Part shown: positions 8,350 through 17,914 of the stretch, piece after piece | How positions within the stretch are numbered: the first letter of the stretch is position 1 | How the letters are laid out: every line of letters begins with the position of its first letter | Source: Syngnathus acus | Taxonomy: Eukaryota; Chordata; Actinopteri; Syngnathiformes; Syngnathidae | Assembly (NCBI RefSeq): GCF_901709675.1 | Contig: NC_051097.1 | Location: forward strand, 565,039-629,038 | Length of the DNA stretch: 64,000 nt | Direction of reading: 5' to 3' | The notes under the pieces: model-generated | What the model saw: the letters and a program-made list of their open reading frames with translations, nothing else | The model's database searches: none | What the model was told of the DNA's origin: nothing | Made by a program: the position numbers and the translations under genes

Positions 8350-10135
8350 TACATAGATGTTGCCTCGTGTGTCTGTGAGTGTGCGTGCGCAATATGATTG
8401 GCCAATATCGACGCTCAGAACAGCACTTGCCCGCTGAAGGCCACTCCCCCTTCCCACGAGCTGCCCCTGTGCCTCTCCGCCGACAGCGTGAGGAGGGCGC
8501 TTGCCGCTATCAACATCCGTAAGGCGGCGGGCCCGGACAACATCCCGGGTCGAGCGCTGAAGGACTGCGCTGGTGAGCTGACGGGTGTCTTCACGGACAT
8601 CTTTAACACTTCCCTGCAGCAGGCCATCGTCCCGTTGTGTTTCAAAGCTGCCACCATCGTACCTGTGCCGAAGAAACCTGCTCCGTCCTGCTTCAATGAC
8701 TACCGCCCCGTGGCACTTACGCCCATCATCATGAAGTGCTTTGAGCGGCTTGTCATGGAGCACATCCGATCCATTCTCCCCCCCACCATTGACCCCTTCC
8801 AGTTTGCGTACCGAGCCAAACGGTCCTCTGAGGATGCCATCTGCTCTGCCCTCCACTCGGCCCTCACCCACCTGGAGGGGAGGGACTCGTATGTGAGGTT
8901 GCTGTTTGTGGACTTCAGTTCTGCCTTCAACACCATTGTGCCACAACGTCTCATCAGCAAACTTGACAAGCTGGGCCTCAGTACCTGCCTCTGCAACTGG
9001 CTACTGGACTTCCTCTGTCAGAGGCCACAGGTGGTACGTGTTGGCGACAAAATCTCCGCCAGCATCACGCTGAGCACAGGGGCCACCCAAGGCTGCGTGC
9101 TCAGTCCGCTGCTCTTCACCCTCCTGACGCATGACTGCACTGCCACCTACAGCGACAACCGCATAGTGAAGTTTGCTGACGACACGACTCTGGTGGGTCT
9201 CATCACCAATGGAGACGAGACTCAATACAGGCTGGAGGTTGACCTTCTGACCACGTGGTGCAGGGACAACAACCTCCTGCTGAACGTCGACAAGACCAAG
9301 GAGATTGTTGTTGACTTCCGGAAGGGTCACGCCCAACACCTGCCGCTGACCATCGACGGTGCTGTGGTGGAGAGAGTGAGCAGCGCCAGGTTCCTGGGGG
9401 TGCACATCAGTGAGGATCTCTCCTGGTCCACCAACACCGCATCACTGGCGAAGAAGGCCCAGCGCCGCCTGTACTTCCTTCGGAAACTCAGGCGAGCGGG
9501 CGCTCCTCCGGCCGTCATGACTACATTTTACCGCGGCACCATTGAGAGCGTCCTCTCCAGCTGTATTGCTGTTTGGGGTGGCAGCTGCACTGACTACGAC
9601 TTGAAGGCCCTGCAGCGCATAGTGAAAACGGCTGGTAAGACTATTGATGCTTCTCTCCCCTCCTTGAAGGACATTTACACCTCCCATCTCACCCGCAAGG
9701 CGACCAAGATTGTGAGTGATGTGAGTCACCCCGCTCACTCTTTGTTTGATCTTCTGCCCTCTGGGAGGCGGTACAGGAGCCTGCGCTCCCGCACCACCAG
9801 ACTCTCCAACAGCTTCATCCTCCAGGCTGTTAGGATCCTGAACTCGCTCCCCCTTTCTGCGTAGCGTCCTGTTCTTTACTGTCTGCTGTAAGCACACTGG
9901 CTCGGTTTTGCTCCTCTTATTTATTGGGTTATTGGTTTATTATTTATTCATCGCTCATTTTATTTATTTATTATTTATTATTTATTGTTTGTGCCTTCTT
10001 GTTTTTATTTTGTGTCGTCTACTTGTATGTCTCGTCACCGTGGGATAGGGGAAACGGAATTTCGGTTTCTTTGTGTGTCTTGACATATGAAGGGATTGAC
10101 AATAAAGCTGACTTTGACTTTGACTTTGACAATAT
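8350..10135 (+). mobile_element. 5'-truncated non-LTR retrotransposon (Rex1/CR1-like)
   Basis: The element lacks its endonuclease and starts inside the linker before the RT. After the stop comes a 3' UTR with GGAATTTCGGTTTCTTTGTG and the tail CAATAAAGCTGACTTTGACT with a short TGACTT repeat. Two shorter copies of this 3' end occur at 34199-34283 and 41620-42048, so the family is multicopy. The 5' start coincides with the end of a 309-bp duplication. Placement as Rex1-like is from memory; a non-LTR identity is certain. Confidence 0.8.
8398..9864 (+). CDS. LINE reverse transcriptase, open 488-codon frame
   Basis: An uninterrupted frame from RT linker to stop. Blocks in order: KAAGPDNIPGRALK, NDYRPVALTPIIMKCFERLV, FAYRAKRSSEDA, LFVDFSSAFNTIVP (first catalytic Asp), GATQGCVLSPLLF, FADDTTLVG (catalytic Asp pair, 9172-9183), NVDKTKEIVVDFRK, ARFLGVHI, then the thumb and a C-terminal domain ending SLPLSA. 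Its intact frame implies a young insertion, but without the endonuclease and promoter it cannot move alone. The Met at 8398 is only the first in the truncated frame, not a real start. Confidence 0.85.
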   Translation: MANIDAQNSTCPLKATPPSHELPLCLSADSVRRALAAINIRKAAGPDNIPGRALKDCAGELTGVFTDIFNTSLQQAIVPLCFKAATIVPVPKKPAPSCFNDYRPVALTPIIMKCFERLVMEHIRSILPPTIDPFQFAYRAKRSSEDAICSALHSALTHLEGRDSYVRLLFVDFSSAFNTIVPQRLISKLDKLGLSTCLCNWLLDFLCQRPQVVRVGDKISASITLSTGATQGCVLSPLLFTLLTHDCTATYSDNRIVKFADDTTLVGLITNGDETQYRLEVDLLTTWCRDNNLLLNVDKTKEIVVDFRKGHAQHLPLTIDGAVVERVSSARFLGVHISEDLSWSTNTASLAKKAQRRLYFLRKLRRAGAPPAVMTTFYRGTIESVLSSCIAVWGGSCTDYDLKALQRIVKTAGKTIDASLPSLKDIYTSHLTRKATKIVSDVSHPAHSLFDLLPSGRRYRSLRSRTTRLSNSFILQAVRILNSLPLSA

Positions 10136-10174
10136 ACGATAGTTTGGAGTTGGGGTGTTGTGATCACGATAGAG

Positions 10175-10661
10175 CAGTGGTCCCCAACCACCGGGCCGCG
10201 GCCCGGTACCGGTCCGTGGGTCACTTGGTACCGGGCCGCCAAGCCGCACAGAATTTTTTTTTTTATCGACGATCAATTAATTCAGGTCAAGACACTCGTC
10301 CCGGTCACGTGACATGTTTCCCCAGTCGAGCCCGCAAAGCTAATATGTGGCGACAGGCTAACTAACCAGGCAGTGAAGCATTCAAAACTGCTTCAACACA
10401 TGGAGACCAAGCATCCTGCAATAAAAGACAAACCTTAAATCACTTCGGGTGTCATTGTCTCCGATTACGTCTAGATGGGACCGGCTCGTTCTGAGAAACA
10501 AACTCAGTGCTCCCACGAATTCAACGTAATGGATAATGATATTATAAATGTATTATTTATTTATTTATATAAATGTATTATTTATTTATATAAATGCCGG
10601 TCCGCGAAAATATTTCTGACATGTAACCGGTCCGTGGCGCAAAAAAGGTTGGGGACCACTG
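10175..10661. mobile_element. Non-autonomous hAT element (GTGGTCCCCAACC family)
   Basis: The termini are CAGTGGTCCCCAACC and GGTTGGGGACCACTG. A perfect 8-bp TSD, CGATAGAG, lies at 10167-10174 and 10662-10669. No transposase frame remains. The sequence is GC-rich near the left end and has short AT repeats near the right. An inverted second copy is at 22494-23048. Confidence 0.92.
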
Positions 10662-10669
10662 CGATAGAG

Positions 10670-11640
10670 GATAAAATTCCTCTCACCTGAAAGTATAGTA
10701 CAGATTGGAATACCTAGGATTTGATGATTGATCAGGGGCACCATTGACGACAAAATGGTTCAGTGTGGAAGGCCCGTTTCAGTCCTATGACCGGACACGA
10801 CAGGATCAGCTAGTCCAGCTACGATCAGTATGATACTGTGCCGGCACGCTTTGTTGGTCCCTTTTGATCCCTGATGACACAATTTAACACATTGCGTGAA
10901 CGTGTCAAATGGGGGAGAGTGAGTGTAAATGAGTAAGTAGAATCAATTTGTAAATTGTGAGATCCAATGTTTTTTCAAATGTACTTGTTTTTGAAGGCTC
11001 AACAGGGCATGTAAGAATTCAACATACAGTGACGGAAGGAGCAGAAGAAGGATCTCGAAAGGAAGGGAGTGAACAAGAGGCAACAACCTGGAATGGATAC
11101 ATTGCGTGGTAACAATTTAGGGATGATAAGGTTTACCTTTTTTTTTTTTAAGATGAACCGCAAACGGTGATGAATCATACAGCTACAAGATAAGCAACAA
11201 ATATTTAGAAGGTCATTTAATGTAGGAGATAAATAGACCAATTACAGGGAATAGAGAATATGTTTGATAAAAGGGTAAATTGTTAATAAATTATTTTAGG
11301 CCCGATTTATTTGCATAATGAATATTAAATATTATGAATATTAAAAGAAATTGAGCAGTTGAACCATTTTGGGAAAATGATGAATGATTTGAACATGAAT
11401 TGAATTGGACATGAGACATAGATAACTGAAAGATACACTGAATTTGAATTGGGTTCAAGCACTCCCTCCCGCATTGATGTGTGTGCATATGTCTGTTAAT
11501 GCCCAAACTGGGCACACCTCTTCTGAGTTGCAGAAAGGTCGCTGTTTTCCTGGACCAATTTCGACCCTTCCAGTTGCTGATCCAGATTGTGGTTTGCTGA
11601 GCACACTGCAGCGGACCCACATGGGACCACCGAGATCCAA
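10670..11640. other. No gene recognised
   Basis: AT-rich sequence without a convincing reading frame. It may be the eroded upstream part of the retroviral relic that becomes recognisable at 11.65 kb, but I cannot show this. Confidence 0.4.
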
Positions 11641-11657
11641 ATAACCCCAACTGTCTG

Positions 11658-11875
11658 GCTGAAAGCCCTGAAGAGAAAGTGGACAGAGCCTCGATGAACT
11701 GGACCCTTTGCAGTGGTGGAGCGCACATCGCATGCCGTCCAGCTGGCCGGCAAAGGAGACACGTGGTATCATCTCTCCCAGTGTGGCCCTGTAAAGGATT
11801 CCTGCAAAGATCCAGATCCGCCATCGACAGCGTCCCCACCCCTAATTGAAAAAGAGGCAGAATAATCCTCTTCCC
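11658..11875 (+). pseudogene. Retroviral integrase C-terminal remnant
   Basis: The translation contains LKALKRKWTEPR, an in-frame stop, then TGPFAVVERTSHAVQLAGKG and WYHLSQCGPV. This is the SH3-like DNA-binding tail typical of retroviral and gypsy-type integrases, whose consensus has a W...GP..V......AV.L.G...W.H.S pattern. It ends with an acidic tail and a stop. The internal stop and missing catalytic core show it is dead. Confidence 0.65.
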
Positions 11876-12308
11876 CTTGGTGGCCAGGTAGTCTACCCTG
11901 AGCCACTGAAGACAAAGACTGCACAGCAGACGTTTTCAGGTTCCTTCCGGACGAAGCAGAGCTGCAAAAGGGGTAAGAACTGTGCTTACCCTCCACCAGT
12001 GGGCGTGCCAAGCCCCCAACGGCTGAACTGTTACCAGCAAGTGTTATCTCGGACTGACGATAGTGATAACATTTTGGTCGCCTAAGGCAAAGGGACCGTG
12101 TGAGCCATTATAACATCTTGCCGCAGGTTTTTCACTCACACACTCAAGTGAAACAGAATTGAGGGAAGACCTCCTCCTCACGGCAGTTTTATGCTGACAT
12201 TGTTTGAAGTTTTTTGATACTCTCATACCTACAGCCACCACTCTTCCCCCAACCCCGACATAAGCACGTGTATCATCTGTGTTCGTTTTTACATGGTTTA
12301 TTTTACAT

Positions 12309-13316
12309 CAGGGGTGTCCAAACTTTTTGCAAGGAGGGCCAGATTTAATAAAGTGAAGGGGCCCGGGGGCCAATCGTTTTTTCAGACATTTTTTAACGAC
12401 AAAAATTTCATGCAAATACACACTGTTATAAAACAAATTTCATTGTCACAATTGTCTTTATTTTTCAAATGACAAAATAACCAAATATAAGCCATTCAGG
12501 CAGATGTGAACAACTCTAAAAACACAAATTCTGCCTTTCATTCATATCTGAAGAGTCAGATAACATTGAACAAACTGTTTGAAATACCTTACATGAGTTT
12601 AAAATTATTTTTGCCTCGTGAACATTTTAAACAGGAGTTATAAGTAATCCAAATGTGTCTGTTATTATTAAAACTTAAAACAAGTGAGTTTTGCTCTTGT
12701 CATTTACAATATCTTTCAGAAAGTAATAGTTTGTGTCATGTCTACAGGTTTATAACATCAACAGTATTAACATCGCCACTTCGTAATATTTAATATTAAG
12801 TCATATTTAATTTTTATTTAATTTTGACTCACATGACCCGCGTGAAGAATCGCTGTTGTGATGCCATTTCAGCTTGGAGCTGCTTCACTTTATCAGCGTG
12901 GTCACTCCCTGTTAGCTTGTCGTATGTGTCAGCATGTTTAGTCTACTAGTGTCTCTTTAAGTTGAAATCCTTAAACAAGGCAACCGTCTCTTTAGAAATT
13001 AGACAAACACAATTGCCTTGATTTTCAGCGAAGAAGTATTGTAATTCCCATTTCTCTTGAAAGCGACGGCCCTCAATGTCAACTGTCCTCGTTTTCTTTG
13101 CAATCGCCATGGCAGAAATGAGCGGCGAGGGGTGGTGCTGCCACCCTTTGGTAATAGGAGGAATTACAGGTTCAAATTTCATTTTTTTTTTTTATATATT
13201 CAGTTTGACAGTGCAGGCGGTCCATAAATAATACATTATAAGACCGAAGCTGCGGGCCATATGAAATCTGATCGGGGGCCGGATTTGGCCCGCGGGCCGG
13301 ACTTTGGACATACCTG
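12309..13316 (-). mobile_element. hAT element keeping a BED-type first exon
   Basis: The termini are CAGGGGTGTCCAAACT and ACTTTGGACATACCTG. The perfect TSD TTTTACAT lies at 12301-12308 and 13317-13324. Minus-strand codons at about 12946-13110 read MAIAKKTRTVDIEGRRFQEK then NCVCLISKETVALFKDFNL, the start of a BED/GTF2IRD2-like hAT transposase. They are followed, after two stops, by KVKQLQAEMASQQRFFTRVM and a GTGAGT splice donor. The catalytic exons are deleted. Confidence 0.85.
12946..13110 (-). pseudogene. hAT transposase exon 1 fragment (BED-like zinc finger)
   Basis: The frame shows the conserved W...YFF motif (EKWELQYFFAENQ), a CxC pair and NLKRH, the Cys/His skeleton of the N-terminal finger. 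The second Cys of the usual CxxC appears changed (CVCLIS). Two TAG codons follow RH where a Tyr codon is expected. It would bind the element ends in an intact transposase. Here it is a relic. Confidence 0.6.
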
Positions 13317-13503
13317 TTTTACATGGTTGTTGTGTTCCTTGCATTCGGTCTTTGTGTAACCGACTGATTACTACTGTAATTGAGAGCCGCGATTTAGATT
13401 GACCTGCCGCCTATCAGATGATCCAATATTCCCGTGTTCATAACGCAGTTTGTTAGTTTGTCCTAGCCTTTTGGTTGACCTCTGTTGAGGTCAAAAGGGG
13501 GCC

Positions 13504-13903
13504 TGAAGAGGGAGCAACAGCAATGTCTGAATACTCTTATTAATTTATACAAACATAGTTGCTCCATCAGAGAACAGACACGACACACACAGCTTGGTAA
13601 CTTTTCCATTACACATAAGGCAGAGCTCATTAACGTCATGACACATTGATACAAAATATTTAGTAGATAAGACATTCTTATGAGGATATGTTTTTCCTTT
13701 TTTTCCCCTCCCTTTTCTTCCCTTCCATATTCTTGCTTGTGGAGAGTATAAAACCTTCTGATCTGGAGTCTGGGTTGTTGTTTTCACCTGCTGAAGTGCA
13801 TTGTGTACTGACTGCCGTGAGACAACCCAAGATCTTGCAAATAAAGAACGAACTATTACTCCACATCTTTGTTTTCCTTGCTCAACGACGGACATCTTGA
13901 ACA
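13504..13903 (+). repeat. Retroviral-type 3' LTR with TATA box and poly(A) signal
   Basis: It is preceded by the purine tract AAAAGGGGG and starts TGAAGAGGG. A TATA box (GTATAAAAC) is near 13746 and AATAAA near 13840, about 95 bp further, giving a short R region. It ends CTTGAACA. I found no clear target duplication, so the outer end is provisional. Confidence 0.5.
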
Positions 13904-13913
13904 AAACGCAACA

Positions 13914-14290
13914 CTACCCAGACGTCTCGGCTAAAACACGTCTAAAAATGGTCTGAAAGTGTAATAAATATAGACGTCTATGCCGTAGATGTCTATAGTA
14001 TAGACGTCTATTAGACGTCTACGGAGCTATAGACGTTTACGGGATAGACGTCTATTAGACGTCTATATGTTAAGTTTTTTTAGACGTCTACGGGACAGAC
14101 GTCTATTAGACGTCTACATGTGAACGTTTTTTAGACGTCTACGGGATAGACGTCTATTAGACGTCTATTAGACGTCTATTAGACGTCTATTAGACGTCTA
14201 TTAGACGTCTATATGTGAAAGTTTTTTAGACGTCTACGGGATGGGCGTCTATTAGACGTCTATATGTGAAAGTTTTTTTAGACGTTTGAG
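13914..14290. repeat. Palindromic AGACGTCT minisatellite with higher-order units
   Basis: The core is the self-complementary octamer AGACGTCT repeated every 11 bp (AGACGTCTATT). Higher-order units run TAGACGTCTACGGGA, then two to six cores, then ATGTGAAAGTTTTTT. At least four such units occur from about 14030 to 14285, and six cores in a row lie at about 14156-14213. Related motifs occur at 7345-7370 and 24100-24720. There is no coding potential. Confidence 0.9.
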
Positions 14291-14312
14291 TAAACGTTCG
14301 AATGATGGCTAA

Positions 14313-14352
14313 TAGCTATTAGTGCGATTAGCGCTAATCGCGCTAATAGCTA
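14313..14352. repeat. 40-bp near-perfect palindrome
   Basis: The arms TAGCTATTAGTGCGATTAGC and GCTAATCGCGCTAATAGCTA differ by one base and are joined with no loop. Weaker symmetry continues outwards. It directly follows the palindromic minisatellite, so it may be the end of the same repeat or element. Confidence 0.85.
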
Positions 14353-14654
14353 GTGATCATTTGAACATCTAGATGTCTATTCAACATGGAGGTTCTCCAA
14401 TACCTGTGATCCTTACCTTTGTGTAGTTCCAGGATGTTGTGAAAATGCATTTGATAAGTGATGGTCCAGGGTGTGAAAATTTACATTTTTTAATATAAAA
14501 ATAGGTTTCAGTTACAGTCATACTTATGTTAGCTGCGGATATAAATACACCTTTTGATGTTAAAATTAACCAAAACAATAATTGAATCTAAATAAAAACA
14601 TTTTTTCAAACATTATCCAACCATCACAAATATAAATTAATTAATTAAAGATTA

Positions 14655-14953
14655 AAGTCCCAATGATCGTCACACACACACCTGGGTGCGGTGAAATTTG
14701 TCCTCTGCATTTAACCCATCCCCGTGTGATTTTAATCCATCCCCTGGGGGAGAGGGGAGCAGTGAGCAGCAGCGGTGCCGCGCTCGGGAATCAGTTGGTG
14801 ATTTAACCCCCCAACTCCAACCCTTAATGCTGAGTGCCAAGCAGGGAGGCAATGGGTCCCATTTTTATAGTCTTTGGTATGACCCGGCCGGGGTTTGAAC
14901 CCACAACCTTCCAGTCTCAGGGCGGACACTCTACCACTAGGCCACTGAGCTGG
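14655..14953 (-). mobile_element. tRNA-derived SINE (CCAGCTCAGTGGCCTAGTGG head)
   Basis: Read on the minus strand the head contains an A box (TGGCCTAGTGGTAGAGTGT, 14926-14944) and a B box (GGTTCAAACCCCGG, 14888-14901), i.e. an internal Pol III promoter. The body has GGGACCCATTGCCTCCCTGC, and the tail is GGGACTTTAATC. Other copies: 43905-44218 (full length), 33593-33832 (head lost) and about 39650-39722 (internally deleted). It is not a functional tRNA gene. Confidence 0.85.
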
Positions 14954-14959
14954 TAAATG

Positions 14960-16710
14960 TGCAATGTTTTTAAATCATATGTGTAAAAATGTAAAAATAT
15001 ACATACAATATTAAAAAATGGGGGCTGTTTTAATAGAACAAAACTACTAAGTTACAATATATATATATTTTTTTTATGTAGGACAAATAAACAAAACAAC
15101 CAGCTCGGCGAAACACAAGGGGGAAACAATATAAACGTCACTCTCTTGTGGGGTTTTGATAGCCCCCTTTGCTACTCAGCGCTGGAGCCTGTTTTAAAGC
15201 CATTGCGGTCCTTGTTTCATCATCCGTGGCCTCTGTGCATGTCGCCAACAGCTTCTACAAAGATGAACTCGATGGACATCAGGCACCATCCATTGTAGAC
15301 CTTGGGATTACTCTGTAAAAAAAAATATGAATATGGGAAAAAAAAAACTACCTGTAAAATAATTTTTCCTTGATGTATGTCAGTTGCACATTTCGACCAT
15401 AAAGCAATCGCACAGGAACGTTTTTTTTTTTATTTACCAGCGCTATCAGAGCAGTCTTCTTGTGCGCCCTCTTTGCACGGGTTTCACCACCACGCATATT
15501 GTCATTTGTGTAAAATGTACAACAGAAAAAAAATGTCAACATTGAGAGCAGCCACCATATCGTAAGCCTTCACTGTTGTCTTTTCTAATCTACAGTACAG
15601 ATGTCAAACTAATAATACCTGTCCATGGTCTTGGAAACATGCAGGTCTTCAAATCAGCCCCTCCCAACACAAGACTGCTTTGCAATCTGTATACAAGGCA
15701 TTATGAAGTGTCTCAGAAGAGTGGAATTAAGAGTAGACAAAATTGAATTGAGGACTTTTTTTCTTGTAAATCAAGCAAAAAAGTAACTGAAAAGTCAGTA
15801 ACTTTGACAGCACAGCAATTAAACCAAACGGAACCCTACAGGTTCCATTTGTAAGGTATCAAGACTGAAGTGGGGATCACAACATCCAAAATTTTGACTA
15901 ACCAATTCCAAGCTTAGTCATTCTGTCATTCATTCTTGCATCCTGTTTGTCATTTATTTCCTCGAAAATCAAGTCAAAGGTCTCCAGATCAATCATGGGC
16001 AACCGTCCACTCTCCGCGTCATATTATGAATGAGAGTTGAGGGTCCTCAGCCCATGGATTGCCAGAAGGGGTTCCACGATGACCTTCAGAAACTCAGAGA
16101 ATGTAGACAAATAGAAATAAAATACTCACTTAAATTACTGCAGCTATGACCTCTTTAAATGACTAATGCCTACCAAAAAAACCTCTTACTTTTCCCTGTG
16201 ATGGGCATTTCACACTCACTTCCTAGCTGTTAAAGAATGAAGCAAGTGTTAGCTGCAAGATTCAAATGAACCATTTTCCAATGATAAACTTTGCCCTGTT
16301 TGAAAAAAAAAAAAGATGGCATTCTGTCTGTGCCTTTGAATGTGGTGCAATTTAATTTGGCTGTTGTACATGTCCAATCACGTTATTTTAAAATAGTACT
16401 GATAAAATTGCTTGTTCTACAAGTTGTTATCCAAATAATGAAAATGTACAGGGTAAACCTGGGTTTTATTTTGCACTTTGACATTTGAAAGTCAAGGCAA
16501 TGACATGTCATAAATGCAAGTTCCATATTGAAGATTGCAATTACGACATACGCTTTTTGCATATGCTCGACAGTGGCTAAGCATACATAAGTATATTCAA
16601 ACCACCAATAACAGATCAATTTCCAAAGATAACGCAAGGCAGTTGTGATTACTTCTACAATCAAGAAAAAGTCAAAAATCAATTTGTACCTTGTGGAGTC
16701 CGGTCAGTTT
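14960..16710. other. Mostly unassigned; a few splice-flanked minus-strand open stretches
   Basis: On the minus strand, TTTTTTTTACAG precedes an open stretch at about 15215-15318 (PKVYNGWCLMSIEFIFVEAV). Other open stretches lie at 15410-15520 (DNMRGGETRAKRAHKKTALI) and at about 15925-16020 (GRLPMIDLETFDLIFEEIND). These could be exons, but frames and junctions do not connect cleanly and I recognise no family. Confidence 0.3.
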
Positions 16711-17690
16711 TTAATACAGATGCTCCTCTTTTCTCCAGGCTTGGAGTCTGAAAAAGAGGGTATAGGGAAAAAGAAAATGTCTGATTTGACAATTCACCCA
16801 TTAACCGCTGTTAACCGCTGTTAATCACACGACACAACGCAATTTTAACATTTGAAGTGATTTGCCTTGGAGTTCCAAGCCCTGTTGAGTGCAAAACAAA
16901 GTTAGGTGCACATTTTAATGACATCAGAAGATAAAAACCTACCTTTTCACGTGCCACTCCTTGAGCTCAATCTGGAGTCTCAAATCACAACATGGGTAAA
17001 AAGGGAAATTACATCTTTGCCATGCCATCAGAAAATCTCAAATTTGTGATCTATACTTACTGTTTGATCTTGTTTTTGTTTTATAATAGCCATGGCGATT
17101 TTTGAAAGCGAGCTGCTGACATCTGCAAAACAATGCCATTATTTACATTAGTTTTGAATTCACATATGAATTGTAAATGCATACGGCAAAACCTCTTGTC
17201 AAAAATAACATGTCATTTTTAAATATAGGCAGTTATATGCCTTATATGTACAGTTATAAACTTTCAAAAAAATTTTATTCACTTGAGATTTTTTTTACTT
17301 AAGAAAACCACTACATACACTATGCATCGACATGAAACAAAATTTTCGGAATTTGAAGGAAATTCACTTAAGCTACCATCAACGTTTAGCGACCATTAAC
17401 GTTTGTGTCAGCTCTTCTCTTCAGAAAACAATTAGTCAGGTAGAAAAAACGAAGGACTAGCAGGCAAGCTACAACTTAAGTCCAAGCTTGAAATCGATTG
17501 ATAATGAAATGGACAAACTTTGCAGGACAAAACAACAGCTCTTACTGAAAAACCTCGAAGACTCACCTGATACCAGCCTTCCTATGTGTCTTTTTTTGAT
17601 TTTATCTTTAGAAGCAACAGGCTCAAACCCATAGGCCACTTTACTTGCGCTGCACACTTCTTCTTGTTGATTTCTTTTTACGGTGGCGCA
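16711..17690 (-). CDS. Candidate spliced gene, last four exons, unknown function
   Basis: Minus-strand exons with matching phases: one ending at 17567 (KVAYGFEPVASKDKIKKRHI then GRLVS, donor GTGAGT); 17061-17122 (acceptor TTTTGCAG, codes DVSSSLSKIAMAIIKQKQDQ then T, donor GTAAGT); 16943-16971 (codes IELKEWHVK, donor GTAGGT); 16711-16747 (acceptor CTCTTTTTCAG, codes RLQAWRKEEHLY and a stop). All junctions stay in frame. I do not recognise the protein; it is lysine/glutamate-rich and probably helical. It could be a host gene or a transposon gene. A LINE tail abuts its upstream exon. Confidence 0.35.
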
Positions 17691-17693
17691 CAA

Positions 17694-17698
<5 letters not shown>

Positions 17699-17755
<57 letters not shown>

Positions 17756-17830
17756 CTTTATTCATCCCACAGCGGGGAAATTCACTCGTCACAGCAGCGC
17801 ATATGAGTGCAAGAATAATACGAGTGCAAG
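17699..17830 (-). mobile_element. LINE 3' tail with (GATT)n repeat
   Basis: On the minus strand it reads GAATTTCCCCGCTGTGGGAT, then GAATAAAGTTCAATCAATC continuing as about fourteen ATCA-type units (17699-17755). This is a common LINE/SINE 3' end in fish. Only the tail inserted, so it is an extreme 5' truncation. Confidence 0.65.
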
Positions 17831-17914
17831 AATAAAACAAGTGCCAGAATTACAAATTAGGGTAAATAACAGACAAGGACAAACACAGGTGCTGCTAGTA
17901 GAGACGAAACACAT

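Larger units (their letters stand above)
11650..13903 (+). mobile_element. Endogenous retrovirus relic (3' end)
   Basis: In plus orientation: an integrase C-terminal remnant (11658-11875), a short unassigned stretch, a hAT insertion (12309-13316), a polypurine tract (about 13493-13503) and a 3' LTR (13504-13903). Almost all of gag, pol and any env is gone. Only a few hundred bases of internal sequence remain on either side of the hAT. The linkage of the pol remnant with the LTR is inferred from order and orientation. Confidence 0.55.

Noticed and set aside
11291-11839. 182-codon minus-strand frame at 11.3-11.8 kb
   Set aside because: It overlaps antisense the recognisable integrase remnant and has no conserved blocks.
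13914-14290. CRISPR-like array of regular repeats
   Set aside because: Repeats are 11 bp, directly adjacent and without unique spacers, in a vertebrate genome. It is a minisatellite.
14888-14944. tRNA gene on the minus strand near 14.9 kb and 44.2 kb
   Set aside because: A and B boxes are present, but the sequence does not fold into a full tRNA and continues into a SINE body with several copies in the window.
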